Made by a program: the position numbers and the translations under genes. From Brotonthovivens ammoniilytica (lineage in GTDB: Bacteria > Bacillota > Clostridia > Lachnospirales > Lachnospiraceae): a DNA stretch of 64,000 nucleotides. The DNA lies in contig NZ_JAOQJQ010000003.1 in assembly GCF_025566885.1 (NCBI RefSeq), positions 310,001 to 374,000 on the forward strand, given 5' to 3'. The notes below the pieces were generated by a model. The model made no database searches and was not told the DNA's origin. It saw nothing but the letters and a program-made list of their open reading frames with translations. This document shows, in pieces, positions 44,163 through 53,926 of the stretch; position 1 is the first letter of the stretch, and each line of letters starts with the position of its first letter.

Positions 44163-45515
44163 TTGATTCACCAGTATAAAAACAATGGGTTTAACATTGT
44201 TTTGGATGTTAACAGCGGAGCCATTCATGTTGTGGATGATACTACCTATGACGTAATTGCTCTGTATGAAAAACATGATAAGGAAGGCATTGTCTGTAAG
44301 TTAAAGGACCGGTATCCTGAAAGGCTGATTGAAGAATGCTATGAGGAAGTAAAAGAACTGGCAGATTCACAGCAGTTGTTTACGGAAGATGAGTATGAAA
44401 ATTATATCATGGATTTCAAAAAACGGCCCACGGTAGTAAAGGCACTGTGCCTGCATATTGCTCATGACTGTAATCTGGCCTGCCGGTACTGTTTTGCGGA
44501 GGAAGGCGAGTATCATGGCCGCAGAGATCTTATGAGTTTTGAAGTGGGAAAAGCCGCTTTGGACTTTTTGATTGCCAATTCCGGGAGCCGCCGGAACCTG
44601 GAAGTAGACTTCTTTGGCGGAGAGCCGCTGATGAATTTTCAGGTAGTCAAAGATCTGGTTGCCTATGGGCGGGAGCAGGAAAAAATTCATGATAAAAATT
44701 TCCGGTTTACCCTGACTACAAACGGAGTGTTGTTAAACGATGACGTTATGGAGTTTGCCAACCGTGAGATGGCCAATGTGGTTTTAAGTATTGACGGGCG
44801 TAAATCAGTACATGACTATATGCGTCCGTTTCGAAATGGTAAAGGAAGCTATGATCTGATTGTGCCTAAATTCCAGAAATTTGCAGAGAGCAGAAATCAG
44901 GACAGATATTATGTGAGAGGAACCTTTACCCATCACAACCTGGACTTTGCCGATGATGTGCTGCATTTGGCAGATCTGGGATTTCAGCAGATTTCTGTGG
45001 AGCCGGTAGTTGCCCCTGCCGATATGGATTATGCGATCCGGGAGGAAGACCTTGAAACTTTATTTCATGAGTATGATAAACTGGCCGCCGAAATGGTGCA
45101 GCGCAAAAAAGAAGGAAAAGATTTTAATTTCTTTCATTTTATGATTGATCTGGAAGGGGGGCCCTGTGTGGCCAAGCGGTTATCTGGCTGCGGTTCGGGG
45201 ACAGAGTATCTGGCGGTTACTCCCTGGGGAGATCTTTATCCGTGTCATCAGTTTGTTGGAAATGAAGAATTTAAAATGGGAACGGTTTTTGAGGGAGTTA
45301 GAAATACCGAACTTAGAGACGAGTTTAAGTGCTGCAATGTCTATGCAAAAGAAAAATGCAGAAACTGTTTCGCAAAATTTTACTGCAGCGGAGGCTGCGC
45401 GGCCAATTCTTATAATTTCCATGGAAGTATTAATGACGCATATGATATCGGCTGCGAACTGCAGAAAAAACGGATAGAATGCGCGATTATGATAAAAGCC
45501 GCTATGGCGGAGTAG
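44163..45515 (+). CDS. scfB: SCIFF maturase, radical SAM/SPASM thioether-forming enzyme
   Basis: 450 residues from TTG 44163 (GTGAGGAACGAAAG upstream). An N-terminal RiPP-recognition-like domain (residues 1-85, GFNIVLDVNSGAIHVVD) binds the leader. The radical-SAM cluster is CNLACRYC with Cys103, Cys107 and Cys110. The SPASM region holds auxiliary iron-sulfur cysteines (GCGSGTEYLAVTPWGDLYPC, then CRNCFAKFYCSGGC). It abstracts a Thr hydrogen and forms the Cys-Thr thioether in ScfA. No peptidase or dedicated exporter gene is adjacent, but secDF follows 23 nt later. Confidence 0.95.
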   Translation: MIHQYKNNGFNIVLDVNSGAIHVVDDTTYDVIALYEKHDKEGIVCKLKDRYPERLIEECYEEVKELADSQQLFTEDEYENYIMDFKKRPTVVKALCLHIAHDCNLACRYCFAEEGEYHGRRDLMSFEVGKAALDFLIANSGSRRNLEVDFFGGEPLMNFQVVKDLVAYGREQEKIHDKNFRFTLTTNGVLLNDDVMEFANREMANVVLSIDGRKSVHDYMRPFRNGKGSYDLIVPKFQKFAESRNQDRYYVRGTFTHHNLDFADDVLHLADLGFQQISVEPVVAPADMDYAIREEDLETLFHEYDKLAAEMVQRKKEGKDFNFFHFMIDLEGGPCVAKRLSGCGSGTEYLAVTPWGDLYPCHQFVGNEEFKMGTVFEGVRNTELRDEFKCCNVYAKEKCRNCFAKFYCSGGCAANSYNFHGSINDAYDIGCELQKKRIECAIMIKAAMAE

Positions 45516-45538
45516 TTACATAGAAAGGATCAAATAAT

Positions 45539-47743
45539 ATGAAGAAAAAGAAATCAGTCATAGTATTTGTCGTATTCCTTGCAATTGTGGCAGCGCTTGG
45601 CTATTATTCCTTTGGCATTGTTAAAGGAACCATGGCAAAAGACAGCGATGCAGGAGTGAAGCTGGGCCTTGATTTGTCCGGCGGCGTCAGCATTACCTAT
45701 CAGGTAGTGGGAGATGAGAAACCTTCAGCAGAGGATATGAAAGATACTGTGTACAAGCTGCAGAAACGTGTGGAGGGATACAGTACAGAGGCAGAGGCCT
45801 ATCAGGTTGGAGATAACCGGATTGCTGTGGAGATTCCGGGGGTTACAGATGCCAATGATATTTTAGAAGAGCTTGGACAGCCTGGCTCACTGGAATTTCA
45901 GACCAGCGACGGTGAGGCTTTTATGACCGGTGATATGATTGCAGATGCTCAGGCCGGAACTTATCAGGATCAGACAACCGGAGCCAAAGAGTACATTGTT
46001 TCACTGAAACTGACGGATGAAGGGAAAAAGGTATTTGGCGATGTTACCAGTGCCAACATCGGCAAGACCCTGCCAATTGTATTTGACGGGGAGACTATCA
46101 GCAATCCTACTGTTCAGAGCGCTATTACAGACGGTGAAGCTCAGATTACCGGTATGGCAAATTATGAGGAGGCTGAAAATCTGGCATCCACCATTCGGAT
46201 TGGTTCTCTGTCACTGGAGCTTGAGGAGCTGCAGTCAGAGGTGGTTGGTGCAAAGCTTGGTTCGGAAGCCATTTCCACAAGTATTAAAGCAGCAGCAATT
46301 GGTCTGATTGTTGTCATGATTTTTATGATTGTGTTTTATCTGATTCCGGGGCTTGCAGCAGCAATTGCGCTGTTGATCTATACAGGAATCATTCTGGCAA
46401 TTCTGCATTTATATGACATTACGCTGACACTGCCTGGTATAGCAGGTATTATACTATCTATTGGTATGGCTGTGGATGCAAACGTCATTATTTTTGCCAG
46501 AGTAAAGGAAGAGATTGCCGCTGGAAAAAGTGTTTCACAGTCCGTACAGACGGGGTTCCGCAAGGCGATGTCCGCAATTTTAGACGGAAATATTACAACA
46601 CTGATTGCGGCGGCGGTGCTGGGACTTAGAGGCTCTGGAACAGTAAAAGGATTTGCCAGCACATTGGCTATCGGTATTATATTCTCCATGTTTACAGCAT
46701 TGTTTATTACCCGCTGGATTTTAAAAGCGCTGTATGGCATGGGATTTCAGGATAAGAAATTCTATGGTGAGAAAAAAGACCGGAAACCCATCAATTTTCT
46801 TGGCAAACGCGGTTTGTTCTTTGTGATTTCCATTGCGGTAATTGTGATTGGATTTGCAGGCATGGGATACCATAAATCAGCAGATGGCAATATCTTAAAC
46901 TATAGTCTTGAGTTTGTGGGAGGTACTTCCACTACCGTTACATTTAATGAAGATTATTCCATTGAAGAAATTGACGAAAAGATTGTTCCTGTTGTGGAAG
47001 ATATTACAAAAGACGCGAATATTCAGACACAGAAGGTTCAGGACAGCAATGCTGTGATTATCAAGACAAGAGATCTGTCTTTAGATGAGAGGGAAGACTT
47101 TAATAAGGCGATGTCTGAAAACTTCGGGGTAGATGAAAAAGAGATTACATCTGCTAATGTCAGCTCAACAGTCAGTGATGAGATGAAGACAGATGCCCTA
47201 TGGGCGGTGGGCATTGCCACTGTATGTATGCTGATTTATATCTGGTTCCGCTTTAAAGATCTCAGATTTGCCGGCAGTGCGGTTATTGCCCTGCTTCATG
47301 ATGTGCTGATTGTATTTGCCTTTTATGTGCTGTCACGGACATCCGTGGGAAATACTTTCATTGCCTGCATGTTGACCATAGTAGGTTATTCAGTAAATGC
47401 TACCATTGTTATCTTTGACCGTATTCGTGAGCATCTTAAGGTGAAAGCGGCCAGAACAAAGGGCGAGCTGAAAGAGATAGTAAATGCAAGTATTACGCAG
47501 ACATTATCTAGGAGTATCAATACGTCACTGACAACATTTATTATGGTATTTGTGCTCTTTATTTTCGGAGTTTCATCTATCCGCGAATTTGCCACACCGC
47601 TGATGGTGGGTATTGTCTGCGGCGCATATGCTTCGGTATGTATTACCGGCGCTTTATGGTATGTCTTTAAGACAAGATTTGGGAAGAACAGACTGCCGGA
47701 TGAGATTGTGCCGGAGAGCGGAAAGAAAAAGAAGAAAAAATAA
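45539..47743 (+). CDS. secDF: Protein translocase SecDF (fused)
   Basis: 734 residues joining SecD (1-400) and SecF (410-734), proton-driven helpers of Sec export. SecD features: LGLDLSGGVSITYQV after the first membrane helix, the P1 domain, then five membrane helices with IILSIGMAVDANVIIFARVKEE-type motif (positions near 300-320). SecF repeats the pattern with EFVGGTSTTVTFNED, VALLHDVLI-type AVIALLHDVLIVFAF and SVNATIVIFDRIREH. The basic tail KKKKKK ends the protein. RBS AAAGGATC. Linkage to SCIFF genes is conserved in Clostridia. Confidence 0.96.
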   Translation: MKKKKSVIVFVVFLAIVAALGYYSFGIVKGTMAKDSDAGVKLGLDLSGGVSITYQVVGDEKPSAEDMKDTVYKLQKRVEGYSTEAEAYQVGDNRIAVEIPGVTDANDILEELGQPGSLEFQTSDGEAFMTGDMIADAQAGTYQDQTTGAKEYIVSLKLTDEGKKVFGDVTSANIGKTLPIVFDGETISNPTVQSAITDGEAQITGMANYEEAENLASTIRIGSLSLELEELQSEVVGAKLGSEAISTSIKAAAIGLIVVMIFMIVFYLIPGLAAAIALLIYTGIILAILHLYDITLTLPGIAGIILSIGMAVDANVIIFARVKEEIAAGKSVSQSVQTGFRKAMSAILDGNITTLIAAAVLGLRGSGTVKGFASTLAIGIIFSMFTALFITRWILKALYGMGFQDKKFYGEKKDRKPINFLGKRGLFFVISIAVIVIGFAGMGYHKSADGNILNYSLEFVGGTSTTVTFNEDYSIEEIDEKIVPVVEDITKDANIQTQKVQDSNAVIIKTRDLSLDEREDFNKAMSENFGVDEKEITSANVSSTVSDEMKTDALWAVGIATVCMLIYIWFRFKDLRFAGSAVIALLHDVLIVFAFYVLSRTSVGNTFIACMLTIVGYSVNATIVIFDRIREHLKVKAARTKGELKEIVNASITQTLSRSINTSLTTFIMVFVLFIFGVSSIREFATPLMVGIVCGAYASVCITGALWYVFKTRFGKNRLPDEIVPESGKKKKKK

Positions 47744-47776
47744 AAAGTATGTAAAAGAAACAATACAGTATGAAAG

Positions 47777-47814
47777 AATAAGGTTCTGTGTGAGAAATTG
47801 CACAGAGCCTTATT
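47777..47814 (+). terminator. Intrinsic terminator after secDF
   Basis: AATAAGGTTCTGTG (47777-47790) pairs with CACAGAGCCTTATT (47801-47814) with one G-U, then TTG. The 145 bases after it, before the ABC gene, hold no gene I can support. Confidence 0.85.
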
Positions 47815-47959
47815 TGTTGTCAGGCAGGAGCCTGTTTCATGTTGTGAAATTGCTAGATATTTTTCAACACTCCTCCTGCAACTGTTGATTGATGGTCCGG
47901 TTCTGAGTACAGTATACTATTACCAGACAACAGGTTGTCCTGTTATGGAGGATAGATAT

Positions 47960-48661
47960 ATGGCGTATATAGAGTTTGATCATGTAATAAAAGAGTATCG
48001 GACAGGGGAGACATCCATTAAAGCTCTGGATGATGCTTCTTTTACTGTAGAAAAAGGAGAGCTGGCAGTGATTCTCGGCTCTTCGGGGGCTGGAAAGACG
48101 ACGGCTTTGAATATTTTAGGCGGGATGGATACTGCTACTTCAGGGCGGGTGCTGGTAGACGGGTGTAATATCGCTGAATACAGCACAAAGCAGCTGATCG
48201 GATACCGGCGGACCGATATCGGGTTTGTTTTTCAGTTTTATAATCTGGTTCCCAATCTGACGGCTCTTGAAAATGTGGAGCTGGCCTCACAGATCTGTGG
48301 GGATTCTCTGGATGCAGTAGAGACATTAAAAAAAGTAGGGCTTACCGAAAGAATGGATAACTTTCCGGCACAGCTTTCCGGAGGAGAGCAGCAGCGCGTC
48401 TCCATTGCACGGGCCATTGCCAAGAATCCAAAGATACTGCTCTGTGATGAACCTACGGGAGCCCTGGATGATACCACCGGAAAACAGATTCTGCAGCTGC
48501 TGCAGGATACCTGCAGAAAAGAAAAAATAACAGTCCTTATTATTACTCATAATTCGGCGCTGGCGCCTATGGCGGACCGGCTGATTCGTTTTAAAAGCGG
48601 AAAAATTGTAGAAATAACCTGCAATGAGCATCCGGTGCCCATTGCGGAGATTGAGTGGTGA
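47960..48661 (+). CDS. ABC transporter ATP-binding protein (LolD/MacB type)
   Basis: 233 residues from ATG 47960 with GGAGG 8 nt upstream; the open frame reaches back across the secDF terminator and is rejected there. Walker A GSSGAGKTT at residues 40-48, signature LSGGEQQRV, Walker B ILLCDEPTGALD and the H-loop ITHNSAL. This sequence type pairs with FtsX-like permeases that act on substrates at the membrane surface. Its stop codon lies 5 nt before the permease ATG. Confidence 0.93.
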   Translation: MAYIEFDHVIKEYRTGETSIKALDDASFTVEKGELAVILGSSGAGKTTALNILGGMDTATSGRVLVDGCNIAEYSTKQLIGYRRTDIGFVFQFYNLVPNLTALENVELASQICGDSLDAVETLKKVGLTERMDNFPAQLSGGEQQRVSIARAIAKNPKILLCDEPTGALDDTTGKQILQLLQDTCRKEKITVLIITHNSALAPMADRLIRFKSGKIVEITCNEHPVPIAEIEW

Positions 48662-48666
48662 TTCCT

Positions 48667-51600
48667 ATGAAGAAGGCATATAGGAAAGATATCTGGCGTA
48701 CTGTAAAAAATGAAAAAAAGAGATTTCTTTCGATTCTGCTGATTACTATGCTGGGCGTCACTACCCTGACCGGTGTGACGGCGGCCTGTGCGGATCTTCG
48801 TTATTCTGCTGACCGGTTTTATGATACTCAGAATCTATATGACATCAGTGTGGTTTCCACACTGGGTCTGACAGAGGATGATGTAGATGTACTTTCCCGG
48901 ATGGATGGGGTAAAAGCGGCGGAAGGCTCCTACAGTGAAACGGTAGATACACAGACGGATGGCCTGCACAGAAGTGCTGAAGTTAAAGTGCTAAGCAGTC
49001 AGGGGATGAATGAACCATATGTGCTGGAGGGAAGACTTCCGGTGAAAAAGGATGAGATTGCGGTTACGGAGAATTACATCAGTGAAACCGGTAAGTCAGT
49101 GGGGGATACGGTGGAATTTTCGCAGCGGGAAGTGGAGGATGCCCAAGCAGAGCCGGTATTTGAACATCTTTCATATACAATTACTGGTGTTGTCATTGAT
49201 GCTGCCAATGTAAACAGTGCGGAAGGTTCAGCGTCTTTTCGGGCGTCTTCATCTGCAGATTATACTTTTTTTGTTCCCGCAGGCGCTGTCAGCAGTGAAG
49301 TTTATACAGCCGTTTATCTAACACTGTCTGATACAAAGGATTACCAGTGCTATTCGGAACAGTATCAGAATCGGGTGGATGAGGTTGTCCAAAAGATTGA
49401 AACAGAAATTAAATCTCAAAGAGAACAGGCAAGGTATGATTCTGTAACAGGCGAAGCAAATGCAAAAGCAGATGATGCCCAGCAGGAAATGGATGATGAA
49501 TTTAGTAAGGCAGAAAAAGAGATCAAAGAGGCCTGGAATGAAATATCAGATGGACGCCAGGCGCTGACCCATGGTCAGGAGCAGCTTCTTTTACAGGAGG
49601 AGCAGGCAAAGGAAGCGTTTGCAAAAGCGCGCCGGAAACTGGAGGATGGACTGGCTGAAATCAGAGAAAATGAGACAAAGCTGGAACAGTCAGAAGCAGA
49701 GTTAAAGCAGGGAGAGAGCCAGTTAAAATCAGCAGAGCTAGAGCTGGAAACGGAACAGAAATCCGCTGCAGAGCAGTTTGAACAGGCTGCCGGGGAGCTT
49801 CTTTTGCAGGCCGAGCAGACAAAGCAGGCATACAATACGCTGTCTGAACAGGCCGGCCAGGCTGCCGGAATGCTGGGGCCGCTGTGGCCAAAAAAGGAAT
49901 GGCAGGCGTATTTGACGGCAGTAAAAACGGGAGACGGAGAGAAAGAAAAGGAACAGTTTTTAGAAAGCCTGCAGTCCAAGACAGACCTTATGGTATATCA
50001 GCTTGAGGAACAGATAGCAGGCTTAAACCCAGAGGCTTCCGATTATCAGGAACAGTTAGAGGCTTTCAATGCGAAGAAGCAGGAGCTGGAAAAACTGCCC
50101 ACGTCTATGGATGCATTGGTCTTGGGAATAGGACAGCTTCAGATGGTCTCACGACAGATTGAGGACGGCCAGAAACAGCTGGAAAAACAGCAGGAAGCGG
50201 CAGATGCACAGTTTTTTGAGGCATGGGAAACCATAAAGGAACAAAAAGCAGAGCTTGCGGATGGAAAAGCGGCGCTTAAGGAAGGCCGCCGGCAGCTTGA
50301 AGAGGGGAAGCGGCAGCTAAAAGACGGGGAAGATGAGCTTAAGATTCAGGAAGAAAAGGCGGAAGATCAGATAGCAGATGGGAAAAAGCAGCTGGAAGAT
50401 AGTGAAAAGGAGCTAAAAGACGGCGAGGCAGAGTTAAAGGAGCAGGAAGCAGAGTTTTATGATAAGAAGCAGGAGGCGGAGACAGAAATTGCTGAGGCAC
50501 GCAGAGAGATTGCGGATATTGATATGGCTCAGTGGTATGTGCAGGACCGCAGTTCCTTAAGCGGCTACAGCAATATTCAAAGCGACTCCGGTTCCATAGA
50601 GGCCCTTGGAACTGCATTTCCGGTAGTGTTTTTAATTGTAGCGGTATTGATCGGGCTGACAACCATTACCCGTATGGTGGAGGAAGAAAGAGGGCTTATC
50701 GGCACATATAAAGCTCTTGGATTTTCCAGTGGTGAAATCCGCCGGAAATATATTGTTTATGCGGTGGCAGCCTGTCTGCTAGGAGGCATTATCGGAGATC
50801 TGTGCGGATTTATTCTGCTGCCGAAGATCATTTTTATTATATTTGATACCATGTATCTGCTGCCGGAGTATTTCCTTCGGTTTCATCTGTTTTACGGCCT
50901 TGGAGGTCTGCTGCTGTTTTTGCTTGGAATAGCGGGAGCAGCGGTTTATGCCTGCCGGATGGAGTTAAAACAGATGCCTGCGGTGTTAATGAGACCAAAG
51001 GCGCCTCACGCAGGTTCTAAAGTATTCTTGGAGAGAATGCCGTTTTTGTGGAAGCGTTTTTCCTTTTTAAATAAAGTAACGGCGCGGAATCTGTTTCGGT
51101 ATAAGAAACGTCTTGTTATGACAGTTTCCGGAATTATGGGCTGTACTGCGCTGGTGATCTGCGGGTTTACTATTAAAGATACCGTATCAGATCTTTTGCC
51201 AAAGCAGTATGAGCAGATTTATCAGTACGATCTTTTAGCCGCCGCTGCGGCGGATGATAATGAAAAACTGCTGTCCTATCTGGATTCAGAGGGAGAGGTG
51301 GAAGATTATATAAATGTGCTGACGGATTCCGTAAAAGTGAAAAATCAGCAGGGGAAAGAAGAAAAGCTCCAGCTGATTGCAGTGCCAAAGGGAGAATCTC
51401 TGGATACGTATATCAGGCTGGAAAGTCTGGCAGGTGAAAAGCTAAAGCTCAAAGACGGGGAGATTTATATTACCCAGAATGCATCCAGAGTACTTGACTT
51501 TGACCGTTCAGATACGGTTTATATTCAGACTTCCGGGCTGGAACAGGCAGGCGTGCAGGTGACCCAGATTGTTCAGAATTATCTGGGAAATACAGTTTAT

Positions 51601-52185
51601 ATGACCCAGAAGACCTATGAGGATCTGTTTGATGAATATAAACCGAACGGAGTTTTAGCGCATTTTTCAGAGGCATGTAAGGATCAGACAGCTTATACTG
51701 AGAATTTAAGCCGGTTAGACGGGATTGTATCAGCAGTCAGCACTGAGGAGATGAAAACGGATTTTTCCGCAGCATTTTATCTTGTGAATATGGTAGTTTA
51801 TGTGATTTTGATTCTTGCGGCAGGACTGGCATTTGTAGTATTGTTTACGCTGTCCACAACAAATATTTCGGAGCGGATCCGGGAGCTTGCCACGATAAAA
51901 GTACTTGGTTTTTATGACAGAGAAGTGCATTCTTATGTAAACAAAGAGACATTAATACTGACGGCTATGGGAATTTGTCTTGGGCTGCCCCTGGGGCATG
52001 TACTTGGCAATGTCCTTGCAGGGGTGCTGAATATGCCGTCTATTCAGTTTGCAGCATCTATACATCCTGTCAGTTATGTAATTGCAGCAGTGGTTTCTTT
52101 TTGCTTTGCGCTGATTGTAGATCTTGTTACAAACCGGATTCTGGACCGAATTAATATGGTGGAGGCATTAAAGAGTATTGAATAA
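48667..52185 (+). CDS. FtsX-like ABC permease with long coiled coil
   Basis: 1172 residues from ATG 48667 (GGTGAT upstream); GTG 48655 would add four residues. An N-terminal membrane helix (about 20-42) and a MacB-like periplasmic-type domain (about 45-235) precede a long coiled coil, about residues 240-617, made of repeats such as KELKDGEAELKEQEAEF and RRQLEEGKRQLKDGEDELK. Two FtsX blocks of three to four helices follow (from PVVFLIVAVLIGLTTI, near 655-780, and near 1040-1165) with a second extracellular domain between them. It is likely a mechanotransmission-type or peptide exporter; the substrate is unknown. Confidence 0.9.
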   Translation: MKKAYRKDIWRTVKNEKKRFLSILLITMLGVTTLTGVTAACADLRYSADRFYDTQNLYDISVVSTLGLTEDDVDVLSRMDGVKAAEGSYSETVDTQTDGLHRSAEVKVLSSQGMNEPYVLEGRLPVKKDEIAVTENYISETGKSVGDTVEFSQREVEDAQAEPVFEHLSYTITGVVIDAANVNSAEGSASFRASSSADYTFFVPAGAVSSEVYTAVYLTLSDTKDYQCYSEQYQNRVDEVVQKIETEIKSQREQARYDSVTGEANAKADDAQQEMDDEFSKAEKEIKEAWNEISDGRQALTHGQEQLLLQEEQAKEAFAKARRKLEDGLAEIRENETKLEQSEAELKQGESQLKSAELELETEQKSAAEQFEQAAGELLLQAEQTKQAYNTLSEQAGQAAGMLGPLWPKKEWQAYLTAVKTGDGEKEKEQFLESLQSKTDLMVYQLEEQIAGLNPEASDYQEQLEAFNAKKQELEKLPTSMDALVLGIGQLQMVSRQIEDGQKQLEKQQEAADAQFFEAWETIKEQKAELADGKAALKEGRRQLEEGKRQLKDGEDELKIQEEKAEDQIADGKKQLEDSEKELKDGEAELKEQEAEFYDKKQEAETEIAEARREIADIDMAQWYVQDRSSLSGYSNIQSDSGSIEALGTAFPVVFLIVAVLIGLTTITRMVEEERGLIGTYKALGFSSGEIRRKYIVYAVAACLLGGIIGDLCGFILLPKIIFIIFDTMYLLPEYFLRFHLFYGLGGLLLFLLGIAGAAVYACRMELKQMPAVLMRPKAPHAGSKVFLERMPFLWKRFSFLNKVTARNLFRYKKRLVMTVSGIMGCTALVICGFTIKDTVSDLLPKQYEQIYQYDLLAAAAADDNEKLLSYLDSEGEVEDYINVLTDSVKVKNQQGKEEKLQLIAVPKGESLDTYIRLESLAGEKLKLKDGEIYITQNASRVLDFDRSDTVYIQTSGLEQAGVQVTQIVQNYLGNTVYMTQKTYEDLFDEYKPNGVLAHFSEACKDQTAYTENLSRLDGIVSAVSTEEMKTDFSAAFYLVNMVVYVILILAAGLAFVVLFTLSTTNISERIRELATIKVLGFYDREVHSYVNKETLILTAMGICLGLPLGHVLGNVLAGVLNMPSIQFAASIHPVSYVIAAVVSFCFALIVDLVTNRILDRINMVEALKSIE

Positions 52186-52480
52186 CACAGAATGGTTTTA
52201 TTTTGGAAGGGACAGTTTTATAATGGCAGCGGGAATCTATCTGCTGGCAGTTAATTTTGCAGGTTTTATTCTGATGGGAGCAGATAAACGCCGGGCCAGG
52301 CACGGCAGATGGAGAATTTCGGAAAAAACTTTTTTTATTGTCAGCCTGCTGTTTGGCAGTCTGGGAACCTGGGCGGGGATGTATGCATTCCGGCATAAAA
52401 CAAAACATCTGAAATTTGTTATTGGCATTCCGGTTATACTGGTCCTTCAGATCTTGCTGCTTTCCTGGATTATGTGCTGA
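52178..52480 (+). CDS. DUF1294 family membrane protein
   Basis: 100 residues if started at TTG 52178, which overlaps the permease end by 8 nt; ATG 52223 (85 residues) is an alternative with GGAAGGGA about 13 nt upstream. Family features: an N-terminal hydrophobic segment (IYLLAVNFAGFILMG), then DKRRARHGRWRISEKTFF and GSLGTWAGMYAFRHKTKH, then a last hydrophobic helix. The function of DUF1294 is unknown. It lies at the end of the exporter operon. Confidence 0.85.
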   Translation: MNNTEWFYFGRDSFIMAAGIYLLAVNFAGFILMGADKRRARHGRWRISEKTFFIVSLLFGSLGTWAGMYAFRHKTKHLKFVIGIPVILVLQILLLSWIMC

Positions 52481-52521
52481 GGCAGCAGCGCAAAAGGAGA
52501 AACTGAATTGCGAATGTCTGC

Positions 52522-52550
52522 TTTACATTGGCTTTCAGATTGCTTATAAT
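52522..52550 (+). promoter_or_regulatory. Sigma-A promoter of glyA
   Basis: -35 TTTACA (52522-52527), 17-nt spacer, -10 TATAAT (52545-52550), giving a leader of about 75 nt with a small GGCTGC/GCAGCC hairpin at about 52589-52601. Confidence 0.75.
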
Positions 52551-52632
52551 GAGACAGAATAGGCAAAAATAAGTAAAAATATGCGAGGCTGCCATGCAGC
52601 CGCCTGCATGAGAATAAACGGAGGAAATAACA

Positions 52633-53877
52633 ATGTATTCACTTGAAGAAGTTAAAGCAGTGGATGTGGATGTGTACAATGCCATCCAGGATGAGATGGA
52701 CAGACAGAACAGCCATATTGAATTAATTGCTTCTGAAAACTGGGTAAGTCCTGCAGTAATGGCTGCTATGGGCAGTATTATGACAAATAAATATGCGGAA
52801 GGGTATCCAGGAAAAAGATATTACGGAGGCTGCGGCTGTGTGGATGTAGTAGAGGAGCTTGCCATAGAGCGTGCGAAAAAGCTGTATGGAGCAGAGTATG
52901 TCAATGTGCAGCCACATTCCGGCGCTCAGGCAAATATGGCGGTACAGTTTTCACTGCTGAAGCCCGGAGATACCGTTATGGGTATGAATCTGGATCACGG
53001 CGGACATCTGACACACGGAAGTCCTGTGAATTTTTCAGGTGTTTATTTTAATATTGTTCCTTACGGCGTCAATGATGAAGGATTTCTTGATTACGAAGAA
53101 GTTATGAAAACTGCCATGGAATGCAGGCCAAAAATGATTATTGCTGGGGCAAGCGCATATGCAAGAACCATTGATTTTAAAAAGTTTCGTGAGATAGCCG
53201 ATGCATGCGGTGCATATCTGATGGTAGATATGGCTCACATTGCGGGACTGGTTGCAGCGGGGCTGCATCCAAATCCAATGCCTTATGCGGATGTTGTGAC
53301 TACTACAACACATAAGACTCTGCGGGGCCCAAGAGGCGGCATGATTCTTGCTTCCAAAGAATCTATGGAAAAGAATAATTTTAATTTCAATAAAGCTGTT
53401 TTTCCGGGGATTCAGGGAGGTCCTCTGATGCATGTTATTGCCGCAAAGGCAGTATGCTTTAAGGAGGCGTTAGACGACAGTTTTAAAGTTTATCAGCAGA
53501 ATATTCTTGATAATGCCCAGGCTCTGGCAAAAGGACTGATGGACAGAGGAATTAAGATTGTTTCCGGGGGAACGGACAATCATTTGATGCTTGTAGATCT
53601 GACAACTTTTGACCTCACCGGAAAAGCAGTGGAAAAGCTGCTGGATGAAGCACATATTACTGCTAATAAAAATACAATTCCGAATGATCCAAAATCTCCG
53701 TTTGTAACAAGTGGTCTTCGTCTTGGGACACCTGCGGTAACATCCCGGGGATTAAATACGGAGGATATGGATACTGTGGCAGAGGCCATTGCCCTGGTAA
53801 TTAAAGAGGGTGAAGCCGGTGTAGAAAAAGCCCAGGCTCTTGTAAAAAGTCTGACAGACAAGTATCCGTTAAAATAA
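52633..53877 (+). CDS. glyA: Serine hydroxymethyltransferase
   Basis: PLP enzyme that makes glycine and 5,10-methylene-THF from serine, supplying one-carbon units to the purine genes in the window. 414 residues, normal length. IELIASENWVSPAVM at the N terminus, GYPGKRYYGGC, the cofactor lysine in TTTTHKTLRGPRGGM near residue 228, and the C-terminal SGLRLGTPAVTSRG. RBS GGAGG. serS follows after 49 nt without a terminator. Confidence 0.97.
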   Translation: MYSLEEVKAVDVDVYNAIQDEMDRQNSHIELIASENWVSPAVMAAMGSIMTNKYAEGYPGKRYYGGCGCVDVVEELAIERAKKLYGAEYVNVQPHSGAQANMAVQFSLLKPGDTVMGMNLDHGGHLTHGSPVNFSGVYFNIVPYGVNDEGFLDYEEVMKTAMECRPKMIIAGASAYARTIDFKKFREIADACGAYLMVDMAHIAGLVAAGLHPNPMPYADVVTTTTHKTLRGPRGGMILASKESMEKNNFNFNKAVFPGIQGGPLMHVIAAKAVCFKEALDDSFKVYQQNILDNAQALAKGLMDRGIKIVSGGTDNHLMLVDLTTFDLTGKAVEKLLDEAHITANKNTIPNDPKSPFVTSGLRLGTPAVTSRGLNTEDMDTVAEAIALVIKEGEAGVEKAQALVKSLTDKYPLK

Positions 53878-53926
53878 GCAGGAAGGAAAAGAGCTCTGTG
53901 AAGGGAAGACAGAGTGGGAAAATATT

